From positions 372,001 to 436,000 of the forward strand of contig CAWDLE010000010.1 in the NCBI GenBank assembly GCA_963803085.1: a DNA stretch of 64,000 bases, in the 5' to 3' direction. Origin of the DNA: JACVRW01 sp963803085. Its GTDB lineage: Bacteria; Actinomycetota; Thermoleophilia; Solirubrobacterales; Thermoleophilaceae. Shown piece after piece: positions 33,139-41,501 of the stretch. Position 1 is the first letter of the stretch. The number at the start of each line of letters is the position of its first letter. The notes beneath the pieces were generated by a model. The model did not search any database. It saw only the letters and a program-made list of their open reading frames with translations, and was not told the DNA's origin. The position numbers were made by a program, and so were the translations under genes.

Positions 33139-35151
33139 ATGGCCCTGGTCCGCGGCGCCTGCCCGCACGACTGTCCCGACACCTGCGCCATGCACGTGAC
33201 GGTCGAGGACGGGCGCGCGACGCAGGTCGCAGGTGATCCCGACCATCCGATCACGGTCGGCTTCCTGTGCGGGAAGGTCTCGAACTATCTCGAGCGCGTG
33301 TACTCGGACGAGCGCATCCTGCACCCACTCGTGCGCGAGGGCGGCGACTTCCGGCGCGCCTCGTGGGAGGAGGCGATCGACATCGCCGCCGAGGGGTTGC
33401 TGCGCGCGCGCGAGGAGTTCGGCGGCGAGTCGATCCTGCCCTACAGCTACATGGGCACGCAGGGGCTGATTCAGGGGAACGTGATGTCCGCCCGGGTGAT
33501 GCACGCGCTCGGCGCCTCGAACCTGGAGCGCACGATCTGTGCCACCGCCGGCTACGTGGGGACCGCCATGGCGCACGGCATCTCGCCCGAGGTCGATCCG
33601 GAGGAGTGGCCGAACGCCCGCTACCTGCTCGTGTGGGGCTGGAACCCGCTCTCCACCGCGCCGCACCTGTGGCGGAAACTGCTCGACGCGCGCAAGCAGG
33701 GAGCGCGGCTCGTGGTGGTCGACCCCTTCCGGAGTCGCACGGCGCGCGTGGCGGACGAGCATCTGCGCCCGCTGCCGGGCACAGACGGAGCACTGGCCAT
33801 CGGGATGATGAGGGCGATCGTCGATGCCGGTCTCCACGACGATGACTGGTGCCGGGCACACGCCGATGGGTACGACGAGCTGCTCGCGGAGCTGGAGCGC
33901 ACGAGCGTGGAGGAGTGCGCCGCCCTCTGCGGCGTGGACGCTGAGACGATCGCGCGGGTGGGGCGGGAGTTCGCCTCCACGCGGCCCGCGCTCCTAAGGC
34001 TCGGCGTGGGCGCCCAGCGCCATGCCGGCGCCCCCGCTGCCTACTCGACGATCGCGTCGCTCCCCGCGCTTACCGGCGCGTGGAAGGACCGCGGCGGCGG
34101 CTGCTCGTATATACCGCTCGCCACCGCCGCGGCGATCAGCTCCTACCCGTTCGAGCGCGAGGACCTGCGCGAGCAACCCGGGCGCACGATCAACATGTCG
34201 CGGCTCGGGGAGGCGCTCACGGACCCGGGTCTCGACCCGCCGGTGAAGGCGTTGGTGTGTTGGAACTCGAACCCGGCGGCGATCGCGCCCGATCAGGAGC
34301 GCGTGCTCGAGGGCCTGCGCCGGGACGACCTCTTCACGGTGGTGCTCGAGCAGTTCATGACGGACACAGCGCAGCACGCCGACGTCGTGCTGCCGGCCAC
34401 CACTCAGCTCGAGCACCTCGACGTGCTCTTCTCCTGGGGCCACCACTACGTGACCTGGAACGAGCCTGCGATCGAGCCCGTGGGCGAGGCGAAGCCGAAC
34501 ACAGAGACCTTCCGCCTGCTGGCCGCGCGCCTCGGACTCGAGGACCCCTGCTTCCGCGACAGCGACGCCGATCTCGTCGATGCCCTGCTCGAGAACTTTG
34601 CCGAGAACGGCCTGCGCGAGCGCGGCTGGACGAAGGTGGACCTCGGCCAGGGCCCGGTCCCGCACGCGGACGGCGGCTTCGGCACAGAGACGGGCCGCGT
34701 GGCGCTGCACGCGCGATACGAGCCGCCCGCTGAGGTTGCCGACAGCGCGCTGGCGGACCGCTTTCCGCTCGCGCTCGTCACGCCGAAGACGCACCTCTTC
34801 CTCAACTCCACCTTCGCGAACCAGCGCCGCCAGCACGCGGCGCAGCCGCAGCCCGAGCTGGTGATCAGCCCGGTGGACGCCTCGCCGCGCGGCATCGAGG
34901 ACGGCGACCAGGTGCGCGTGTTCAACGACCGCGGCGCGTTCGAATGCGCCGCCCGCGTGTCGGACGACGCCCGCCCCGGCGTGCTGGTGGCGCCGATGGG
35001 CTGGTGGAACCGCGACTACGCGGGTGGCCGAAGCGCACAGGCCACGACGCCACAGCTGCTGACAGCGGAAGGAAACGCGCCAACGTTCAACGACAACCGG
35101 GTTGAGTGCGAGCGACTCAAGGGGTCAGACCCCTTGAGTGTCCACGACTAA
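33139..35151 (+). CDS. Molybdopterin-dependent oxidoreductase
   Basis: 670 residues; ATG 33139 has GGGAGG 8 nt upstream. The N-terminal [4Fe-4S] site is CPHDCPDTC plus Cys50-region GFLCGKV. The molybdopterin domains follow (GNVMSARVMHALGASN, LLVWGWNPLSTAPHLW, VVVDPFRSRTARVADEHL) and a C-terminal dinucleotide-binding domain (LALVTPKTHLFLNSTFANQ). The family includes formate dehydrogenase-, DMSO-reductase- and polysulfide-reductase-type enzymes; no electron-transfer partner is nearby, so the substrate is open. The last codons (LKGSDPLSVHD) are encoded by the GGGGTC palindrome, which evidently overran the 3' end. Confidence 0.9.
   Translation: MALVRGACPHDCPDTCAMHVTVEDGRATQVAGDPDHPITVGFLCGKVSNYLERVYSDERILHPLVREGGDFRRASWEEAIDIAAEGLLRAREEFGGESILPYSYMGTQGLIQGNVMSARVMHALGASNLERTICATAGYVGTAMAHGISPEVDPEEWPNARYLLVWGWNPLSTAPHLWRKLLDARKQGARLVVVDPFRSRTARVADEHLRPLPGTDGALAIGMMRAIVDAGLHDDDWCRAHADGYDELLAELERTSVEECAALCGVDAETIARVGREFASTRPALLRLGVGAQRHAGAPAAYSTIASLPALTGAWKDRGGGCSYIPLATAAAISSYPFEREDLREQPGRTINMSRLGEALTDPGLDPPVKALVCWNSNPAAIAPDQERVLEGLRRDDLFTVVLEQFMTDTAQHADVVLPATTQLEHLDVLFSWGHHYVTWNEPAIEPVGEAKPNTETFRLLAARLGLEDPCFRDSDADLVDALLENFAENGLRERGWTKVDLGQGPVPHADGGFGTETGRVALHARYEPPAEVADSALADRFPLALVTPKTHLFLNSTFANQRRQHAAQPQPELVISPVDASPRGIEDGDQVRVFNDRGAFECAARVSDDARPGVLVAPMGWWNRDYAGGRSAQATTPQLLTAEGNAPTFNDNRVECERLKGSDPLSVHD
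35115..35139. repeat. GGGGTC palindrome at the 3' end of a coding region
   Basis: Perfect 12-nt arms around a single A (core GGGGTCAGACCCC), lying inside the last codons of the molybdopterin oxidoreductase. Same family as 3725-3753. Confidence 0.75.
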
Positions 35152-35166
35152 AGGGGTCTGACCCCT
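35152..35166. repeat. GGGGTC palindrome between convergent stops
   Basis: AGGGGTC-T-GACCCCT. The stop of the upstream gene (TAA, 35149-35151) and that of the minus-strand GH3 gene (35165-35167) abut it. Together with 35115-35139 it can form nested or alternative stems and may act as a bidirectional terminator, although T tracts are missing. Confidence 0.7.
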
Positions 35167-36466
35167 AGCGGATCAGGTCGTAGTCCTGCTTCGCCAGCAG
35201 GATGCGGCCCACCGCCTGGTCGAGGCGGCGGCGCGGGATTCGGCCGCGCTGGACCGCGCGCAGCACCGCAACGTAGGCGGATTGCTGGGCGCCCGTCCCC
35301 CCGGAGATGTAGAGCATGTCGGCCCCGGCCCGCAGCGCCTGAACGGCCGCGTCCGGGACGGTGTGGATCGTCGTGATCGCCGGATCGGCGAGGTCGTCGG
35401 TGATCGCGACCCCCTTGAAGCGCAGCTCGCCCCTGAGCAGGCCGGTGGCGACCGCCCTCGAGAGCGAGGCCGGGACCGTGAAGTCGTTGAGCGCGTAGAG
35501 CGCGTGCCCGATCACCACGCCCGGCACCCCTGCGTCGATAGCCGCCTCGAACGGGATCAGGTCGCGCGCACGCAGCTCGTCCAGGCCGAGCCCCACCGTC
35601 GCGGGTCCCTCCTCGGTCGACTGGTCGGCGGCTCCCAGCCCCGGGAAGTGCTTCACGGCGCTGAAAACGTGCTCCGCGCGATACGCGCCGACGGTCTCCT
35701 CGGCGTAGGCCGAGACAAGCTCTGGCTGGTCCGAGTACACGCGTGCGCCAAGCGCCGAGCCCGTTTCCGTGCCCACATCCACAACCGGACCGAGCACTCC
35801 GTTCACGCCGAGGCTGCGCAGCGCGGATGCCGACTTCTTCGCCCCCGAGCCGGCCTCGGCCGCCGAGCCGAGGTCCGCCGGCAGCGCCGCGGGGGGCAGG
35901 TCCGGGAACGAGTTGAGCTCTCCGCCCTCCTGGCTCGTCATCACCCACGGCTTCACGTGCCGCTCCTCGCTCGCGATCACCGCGGCCTCACCGGCCAGCG
36001 ACCCGAGCTGAGTCACGTCCGTGTAGTTCTGGCCGGTGATCACGATCCCGCCGACGTCGAGCCGCCGCAGCCGGCCGAAGATCTCCGAGGTGAGGTCGGT
36101 TCCCCGAAAGCCGAACAGGAACAGCTGCGCCACCTTGCGCTCCACGGGCAGGCGGCGGGCCAGGTCCGCCACGCTGCCGGGCACCGCCGCGCCGCCGCCG
36201 CCCCGCTGGCGCTGCACCGGTGGCGGCACGATCCGCGCCAGGAACGAGACCCGCTCCTGGGGTGCGCCGCGACCCGGCGTTGGCACGTTCGAGGCCGTAT
36301 CGCGCTCGTTGCCGCCGTGTCCCGCGCCCACCACCACGCCGCTCACGCCCGCGGCCAGTGCCAGTCCCACGATCACGGCGATCAGGAGCCGGCGCCGGGC
36401 CGGTTCAGCTTGCACGCGCGCGAACGCTACCCGGCCGGGAGGCCGTGGCTGCGGCGCCTGTGCCAC
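35165..36466 (-). CDS. Membrane-anchored glycoside hydrolase family 3 (NagZ-like)
   Basis: 433 residues from GTG 36466. An N-terminal basic segment and transmembrane anchor (LLIAVIVGLALAAGVSGVVVG) lead to a GH3 TIM barrel: KVAQLFLFGFRGTDL, VKHFPGLGAADQSTEEGPAT, AITDDLADPAITTIH with the likely nucleophile Asp. NagZ enzymes have KHFPGHG and a DSH dyad as general acid; here Gly-Leu replaces Gly-His and the DSH His is missing, so the acid/base must differ or activity is altered. It is predicted to act on extracytoplasmic beta-N-acetylhexosaminides or glucosides. Confidence 0.85.
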   Translation of the reverse strand: MAQAPQPRPPGRVAFARVQAEPARRRLLIAVIVGLALAAGVSGVVVGAGHGGNERDTASNVPTPGRGAPQERVSFLARIVPPPVQRQRGGGGAAVPGSVADLARRLPVERKVAQLFLFGFRGTDLTSEIFGRLRRLDVGGIVITGQNYTDVTQLGSLAGEAAVIASEERHVKPWVMTSQEGGELNSFPDLPPAALPADLGSAAEAGSGAKKSASALRSLGVNGVLGPVVDVGTETGSALGARVYSDQPELVSAYAEETVGAYRAEHVFSAVKHFPGLGAADQSTEEGPATVGLGLDELRARDLIPFEAAIDAGVPGVVIGHALYALNDFTVPASLSRAVATGLLRGELRFKGVAITDDLADPAITTIHTVPDAAVQALRAGADMLYISGGTGAQQSAYVAVLRAVQRGRIPRRRLDQAVGRILLAKQDYDLIR

Positions 36467-36469
36467 GGC

Positions 36470-36475
36470 TATCGT
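36470..36475 (+). promoter_or_regulatory. -10 hexamer of a probable leaderless promoter for lysC
   Basis: TATCGT ends 8 nt before ATG 36484. The promoter lies between the divergent GH3 and lysC starts, which are only 17 nt apart. Confidence 0.45.
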
Positions 36476-36483
36476 TCGACGTT

Positions 36484-37773
36484 ATGCCGATGAGCGGCAC
36501 AGACACCGTGGTGATGAAGTTCGGCGGCACCTCCGTGGCCGATGCCGAGCGCATCAAGCGCGCGGCGGAGCGGATCGTGACCGCGAAGGAGGCCGGCACA
36601 AACGTGGTGGCCGTGCTGTCCGCGCGCGGGAAGCACACCGACGAGCTGGTGTCGCTGGCCTACGAGGTCTCCGATCGCCCCGATCCGCGCGAGATGGACA
36701 TGCTGCTCTCCACCGGAGAGCGCGTGACCTGCGCCCTCGCGGCGATGGTGATCAACGACCTCGGCCACGAGGCCATCTCGCTCACCGGCTCCCAGGCCGG
36801 GATCGTGACCGACAGCGGCCACACCAAGGCGCGCATCATCGAGGTCAAGGCCGACCGCATCCGCCGCGGGCTCGAGGACGGGAAGATCGTGTTGGTGGCG
36901 GGCTTCCAGGGCGTGTCGCAGGAGTCGTTCGACGTGACCACTCTCGGCCGCGGCGGCTCCGACACGACCGCGGTGGCCCTGGCCGCCGCCCTCGGCGCCG
37001 AGGTCTGCGAGATCTACACCGATGTGGCGGGCGTGTTCAGCGCCGATCCCCGCATCGTCCCGGAGGCCCGCAAGCTGCCGGTGCTCACCTTCGAGGAGAT
37101 GCTCGAGATGTCCGCCAGCGGCGCGAGCGTCCTCCAGCTGCGCTCGGTGGAGTACGCGCGTAACCACGGAGTGAGAATTCACTGCCGATCAAGCTTCGAT
37201 GATGGACCCGGTACGGTGGTCCAGGACGAGGAGCAGACCATGGAACGACCGCTCGTCACAGCCGTGACCCACTCCACCTCGGAGGCGCGGATCACCCTCA
37301 CCGGGCTCCCGGACGAGCCGGGCATCGCGGGCCGCGTGCTCACGGCGCTCGCCGAGGCGAACATCAACGTGGACATGATCATCCAGAACGAGCCGCAGTC
37401 GGAGGGCCATCTGGCGGACATGTCGTTCACGGTCCCGCGCGAGGACGTGGCCACCGCGCGCGAGTCGCTCGAGGCGCTCCAGGCCGAGCTCGGCTTCGGC
37501 GGCGTGCAGTCGGACGACCGCATGGGGAAGGTCTCGATTGTCGGCGCGGGGATGAAGAGCCACCCGGGTGTGGCCGCCAAGACCTTCACCGTTCTCGGCG
37601 ACGCCGGCGTGAACATCGAGATGATCTCCACCTCGCCGATCAAGATCTCCTGCGTCGTGCGCGAGGAGCACGTGGAGGACGCCGTGCGCAAGCTGCACAC
37701 TGCGTTCGAGCTCGGCGCCGATGAGGTGCTGCCCGAGGACGTGGCGGGCGTGCACCGCCCGAAGGTGGCCTAG
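36484..37773 (+). CDS. lysC: Aspartate kinase with internal beta-subunit start
   Basis: 429 residues. It phosphorylates aspartate in the first step to lysine, threonine, methionine and diaminopimelate. The kinase domain has VVMKFGGTSVADAERIK, TTLGRGGSDTTAVALAAAL and FSADPR; two ACT domains (about 260-429) would give feedback control. An in-frame ATG at 37240 preceded by GAGGAG at about 7 nt begins MERPLVTAVTHS, the position of the separately translated beta subunit in alpha2beta2 kinases of Bacillus and Corynebacterium. asd follows after 4 nt. Confidence 0.95.
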   Translation: MPMSGTDTVVMKFGGTSVADAERIKRAAERIVTAKEAGTNVVAVLSARGKHTDELVSLAYEVSDRPDPREMDMLLSTGERVTCALAAMVINDLGHEAISLTGSQAGIVTDSGHTKARIIEVKADRIRRGLEDGKIVLVAGFQGVSQESFDVTTLGRGGSDTTAVALAAALGAEVCEIYTDVAGVFSADPRIVPEARKLPVLTFEEMLEMSASGASVLQLRSVEYARNHGVRIHCRSSFDDGPGTVVQDEEQTMERPLVTAVTHSTSEARITLTGLPDEPGIAGRVLTALAEANINVDMIIQNEPQSEGHLADMSFTVPREDVATARESLEALQAELGFGGVQSDDRMGKVSIVGAGMKSHPGVAAKTFTVLGDAGVNIEMISTSPIKISCVVREEHVEDAVRKLHTAFELGADEVLPEDVAGVHRPKVA

Positions 37774-37777
37774 GCGG

Positions 37778-38806
37778 ATGAGGGTCGCCGTCGTCGGCGC
37801 CACCGGCGCCGTGGGCTCGACAATGCTCGGCGTGCTGCGCGAGCGCTCGTTCCCCGCCGACGAGGTTGTCCCATTCGCCTCGGAGCGCTCGGCAGGGCGC
37901 AGCATCGACTGGGGCGATGTGAACCTCACGGTCCAGCCGCTGAATGACGAGTCGATTCAGGGCTTCGACATCGCGCTCTTCTCCGCGGGCTCCGGCGTGA
38001 GCGCCGAGTGGGCGCCGCGCTTCGCGGATGCCGGCGCCGTGGTGGTGGACAACTCCTCCCAGTGGCGCATGCACGACGACGTGCCGCTGGTGGTGTCCGA
38101 GGTGAACCCCGAGGCGCTCGACGGCCACAAGGGCATCGTGGCCAACCCGAACTGCACGACCATGCAGACCGTCGTGGCGCTGGGGCCGATCCTGAAGCGG
38201 GCGGGAATCGAACGAGTCGTGATGTCGAGCTACCAGGCCGTATCGGGCACCGGGCAGAAGGCGGTCGAGGAGCTGCACGACCAGGCCGAGGCGCAGATCG
38301 CGGCCAAGGAGATCCCGACGCCGGTGGTCTATCCGCACCAGATCGCGTTCAACGTTCTGCCCCAGGTCGAGACCTTCAAGGACGGCGACGACTACACGAC
38401 CGAGGAGCGCAAGTGCATGCGCGAGACGAGCAAGATCCTCGGCCGCGACGACATCGGCGTCTCCGCCACCTGCGCGCGGGTGCCGGTGTTCACGGGGCAC
38501 TCGGTGTCGGCGAACGTGCAGACGCGCGAGCCGCTCTCGCCGGATGAGTGCCGCGAGCTGCTCGCCTCCTCTCCGGGCCTCACCGTGATCGACGATCCCG
38601 CCAACGGCCTCTATCCGACGGCGCTCGACGCGGCCGGACGGGACGACGTGCTGGTGGGCCGGATCAGGCGCGACCCCTCTCACGAGCGCTGTCTCAACCT
38701 CTGGATCGTGGGCAACAACCTGCGCAAGGGAGCCGCGACCAACGCGGTGCAGGTGGCAGAGCTCCTCAACGTGCGCGGACTCCTGCGCGCGGCCCGCGCG
38801 GCCTAA
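37778..38806 (+). CDS. asd: Aspartate-semialdehyde dehydrogenase
   Basis: 342 residues. NADP-dependent reduction of aspartyl phosphate. NADP loop VVGATGAVGSTML (5-17), active-site Cys in NPNCTTMQTVVAL, and the substrate and catalytic region SYQAVSGTGQKA, PHQIAFNVLPQV, CARVPVFTGHS with its Arg and catalytic His. It starts 4 nt after lysC, so the two consecutive enzymes are surely co-expressed. Confidence 0.95.
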   Translation: MRVAVVGATGAVGSTMLGVLRERSFPADEVVPFASERSAGRSIDWGDVNLTVQPLNDESIQGFDIALFSAGSGVSAEWAPRFADAGAVVVDNSSQWRMHDDVPLVVSEVNPEALDGHKGIVANPNCTTMQTVVALGPILKRAGIERVVMSSYQAVSGTGQKAVEELHDQAEAQIAAKEIPTPVVYPHQIAFNVLPQVETFKDGDDYTTEERKCMRETSKILGRDDIGVSATCARVPVFTGHSVSANVQTREPLSPDECRELLASSPGLTVIDDPANGLYPTALDAAGRDDVLVGRIRRDPSHERCLNLWIVGNNLRKGAATNAVQVAELLNVRGLLRAARAA

Positions 38807-38807
38807 C

Positions 38808-39461
38808 TCAGGTCGGGACCGGCCGCCGCTCGTCGTCCACGACCACAGGCTCCTGGCGCGCGAGCCGGGTCAGCTCACGCCGAGAGGCGATACCGAGCTT
38901 GCGGTAGATGTTGCGCGCGTGGGTGCGCACCGTCTCGATGCCGATCGAAAGCTCGTTCGCGATCTCGGCGTTCGTGGAGCCGTCCTGGAGCAGCTCGAGC
39001 ACCTCGGCCTCGCGCGGCGTGAGCAGCTCCGCCCCCCGGGCGCCGAGCCTGTCCAGCCCGCCGCCGAGCGCGGCCGAGCGCGGCCGAGCGCGGCAGCACG
39101 TGCATGCCGCGGGATGCGAGGTGGATCGCGTTGATGATGTCGCGGGCCTCCGTCTCCTTCGAGAGGCAGGCCGTGGCGCCGAAGGAGAGCAGCTGGTTGC
39201 ACTCGCCGGAGGTCGGTCTGTTCGCGAGCACGACGATTCGTGTCTCGGGGTGCGCCTGGTGGAGCCGGAGCACGTCCGCGGGCGAGGGCAGGGTGCCGAA
39301 GTTCAACAGCACGACCGTCGGCGAATGGCCCCGAGCGCCACCTCGATCTCGGCCATCGGGACGTCCCTCGCCACGAGCTTGAGGCTCGGATCCTCACCGA
39401 TCAGGACGTCGAGCCCTACCGAGACGAGGTCCTCGAACTTCCCGGCAACGACCGTGGGCAT
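38808..39461 (-). pseudogene. LuxR-family response regulator with two frame disruptions
   Basis: A receiver-like N-terminus begins MPTVVAGKFEDLVSVGLDVL at ATG 39461. After the C4 run at 39329-39332 (GGGG on the coding strand) the sense continues in another frame as SPTVVLLNFGTLPSPADVLR ... GATACLSKETEARDIINAIH. At 39061-39090 the 10-mer cggccgagcg is tandemly repeated; deleting one unit restores GGGLDRLGARGAELLTPREA and the HTH (STNAEIANELSIGIETVRTH ... NIYRKLGIASRREL). The homopolymer change (-1) and the duplication (+10) cancel, so the total length is a multiple of three. It may be sequencing error, decay or a phase-variable switch. Confidence 0.75.
39061..39090. repeat. 10-bp tandem repeat inside a LuxR gene
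   Basis: Two identical units cggccgagcg (39071-39080, 39081-39090) are preceded by a one-mismatch unit (39061-39070). A 10-bp unit shifts the frame when its copy number changes. Confidence 0.8.
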
Positions 39462-39503
39462 CACCCATGAGTACCCCAGGGGGAGAAATCCCATCCCCCT
39501 TTT

Positions 39504-40406
39504 CTATGCAGCGGCGAGCTCTGCGACCTTGCGCTGCACGTCGTCGGTGGCCACCACGTGCTTGCCCATGCCGAGCTCCTTCGGTTCGAGGCCGAGCGCC
39601 AGGCCCACCATCTGCGGCAGGTGCAGCACCGGGATCCCGAGGTCGCGCTCGACGTACTTCTGCGCGGCAGGCTGCTGCAGGTCGAGGTTCAGATGGCAGA
39701 GCGGGCACGGCGTGACGAGGCAGTCGGCCCCGGCGTCGATGGCGTCGGCCAGATGCCGCCCGGCCTGCCGCAGCGATGTGGTCCGGTTCATCGTGATCAC
39801 CGGGAAGCCGCAGCACTTGCGCGCGCCCGCGTACTCCACGGCCTCGCCGCCGAGGGCCTCGATCAGCTCTCCGAGGTAGGTATCGCGGCCCGGGTGCTCG
39901 TCGAATCCGAGCCGCTTCGAGGGCCGCACGATGTAGCACCCGTAGAAGGGAGCGAGGCGCAGCCCGGTGAGCGGGCGCCGCACGCGCTCGCGCAGGGCAT
40001 CGAAGCCGATCTCCTCGGCCAGGATCCAGAGGAAGTTCTTGTTCCACCAGTCGCCGCTCGTCTCGTACGCGAGGCTCTCGGCCTCGAGGTGCTTGTTCAC
40101 CTCGCCGCGGTAAGTGCCGCTCGCGTCCAGGCGCTCCTGGCACTCGGACTGCGCGCCCTGGCAGGTGGAGCAGATGTTCATCATGCCCGCGGCGCCCTCC
40201 ACGCGCTGGGCCATCGCGAACGTCCGCGCGTTCAGCGTGTCGGCGAGCTCCTGGTTGTGCTCGGCCATCACGCCCGCGCCACAGCAGTTGGCGCGGTCCA
40301 GCTCCACCAGCTCGAGGTCGAGCAGCGGGGCCACCTTCGCCACGGAGCCGTGCAGCTCCGGAGTGAATCCCCGGGACACGCATCCGGGCCAATACGCCAG
40401 CTTCAC
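39504..40406 (-). CDS. sdhE: Succinate dehydrogenase type-E subunit (CCG-domain, HdrB-like)
   Basis: 300 residues with two CCG (cysteine-rich) domains: CVSRGFTPELHGS...RANCCGAGVMAEHN...CSTCQGAQSECQ and YGCYIVRP...GARKCCGFPVITMN...CPLCHLNLDLQQ. CCG domains ligate an unusual [4Fe-4S] cluster, as in heterodisulfide reductase B. In type-E succinate:quinone oxidoreductases this protein replaces the cytochrome b anchor and passes electrons to quinone. It overlaps sdhB by 4 nt, so the order of translation is sdhA, sdhB, sdhE. Confidence 0.9.
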   Translation of the reverse strand: MKLAYWPGCVSRGFTPELHGSVAKVAPLLDLELVELDRANCCGAGVMAEHNQELADTLNARTFAMAQRVEGAAGMMNICSTCQGAQSECQERLDASGTYRGEVNKHLEAESLAYETSGDWWNKNFLWILAEEIGFDALRERVRRPLTGLRLAPFYGCYIVRPSKRLGFDEHPGRDTYLGELIEALGGEAVEYAGARKCCGFPVITMNRTTSLRQAGRHLADAIDAGADCLVTPCPLCHLNLDLQQPAAQKYVERDLGIPVLHLPQMVGLALGLEPKELGMGKHVVATDDVQRKVAELAAA

Positions 40407-41500
40407 GCTTCCTGACTCCCCTCAGCCATCGCGCCCTCCTCCTCGCCGGCCATCTCGCCGATGATGTACAGGTTCAGCTCGACGCGCTCGTCGCTCGATT
40501 CGACTTCCTCGATGATCCGGCGCACCTGCTTCTGATCGGGCAGCTTCGGGTGCACCAGCGCCTTCTTCGTTGAAACCTTGCCCGACTTCAGGCCCTGGAT
40601 GACGGTCGGCAGGTTGGCCACCAGCTGCTTGATCGCGCTCGGGCGGAGCTGGCCCTTGACGAGCGAGCCGTCGCCGAACGAGCGCGGCAGCAGCTGCGCC
40701 TCGTGCAGCGTGCCCCATTTCTCGATGATGTTCGTGAACGCCTTCTCGTGGCCGTAGCCGTTGTTCGAGTCCTTGATGCCGTAATCGTCGGTGGCCTTGC
40801 GACGCAAGCGCATGATCTGGTTCATGGGCGCCACGTCCTTCGGGCACACCTCCACGCAGGCGAAGCAGTGGGTGCAGTCGTAGATCCCGTGCGGGTCCTC
40901 GGCGAGATCCTTGAGGCGCGCCTCGTGCTCGCCGTCGCGCGGGTCGCCGACGAAGCGGTACGCCTTGGCGAGCGCGGCGGGGCCGATGAAGTCCGGGTCG
41001 ACCTCGAGTGAGAGGCACGCAGAGACGCACACCCCGCAGTGGATGCACGCCATCGCCTGGGTCACGTCGAGCATTGCCTCGGCGGGCACGATGTACTCCT
41101 GGCCCTCGGGCGGCGCCTCGGCGGGCACGAGCCACGGCACCACGCGGCGGACCTTCTTCCAGTGCACGGCCTCCATGTCCGTCACCAGGTCCTTGACCAC
41201 CGGCATGTTGCCCATCGGCTCGACGGTGATCACGCCCTCGCGCCCGCGCTCGCTCGCCTCGCCTATGCGGGTGTTGCAGGCGAGGGCGGAGCGGCCGTTG
41301 ATGCGCACCCCGCACGAGCCGCAGATCGCGGCGCGGCAGGAGCAGCGAATGGCGATCGAGGCGTCCTCGCGGTCCTTCACCTGGAGGATGCCGTCGAGCA
41401 CCGAGCGCTCCGGCGGCAGGTCGACGTCGTAGTCGGCCCAGTAGGCGGGGTCGCCCGATTCCGGGTCGAAGCGGCGGATCTTCAGTGTGTAGTCGGCCAC
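40403..41500 (-). CDS. sdhB: Succinate dehydrogenase/fumarate reductase iron-sulfur subunit
   Basis: 365 residues, longer than classical SdhB (about 240-260) through a C-terminal extension. [2Fe-2S] ligands are in IRCSCRAAICGSCGVRINGR ... ALAC. The [4Fe-4S]/[3Fe-4S] ligands are CIHCGVCVSACL and CTHCFACVEVCPKD. The tail (GDGSLVKGQLRPSAIKQLV, KSGKVSTKKALVHPKLPDQK) resembles the type-E family. It carries electrons from the flavoprotein to SdhE. Confidence 0.93.
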   Translation of the reverse strand: MADYTLKIRRFDPESGDPAYWADYDVDLPPERSVLDGILQVKDREDASIAIRCSCRAAICGSCGVRINGRSALACNTRIGEASERGREGVITVEPMGNMPVVKDLVTDMEAVHWKKVRRVVPWLVPAEAPPEGQEYIVPAEAMLDVTQAMACIHCGVCVSACLSLEVDPDFIGPAALAKAYRFVGDPRDGEHEARLKDLAEDPHGIYDCTHCFACVEVCPKDVAPMNQIMRLRRKATDDYGIKDSNNGYGHEKAFTNIIEKWGTLHEAQLLPRSFGDGSLVKGQLRPSAIKQLVANLPTVIQGLKSGKVSTKKALVHPKLPDQKQVRRIIEEVESSDERVELNLYIIGEMAGEEEGAMAEGSQEA

Positions 41501-41501
41501 T

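Noticed and set aside
35282..36493. 403-codon open frame antisense to the GH3 gene
   Set aside because: Arg/His-rich shadow of a well-supported enzyme.
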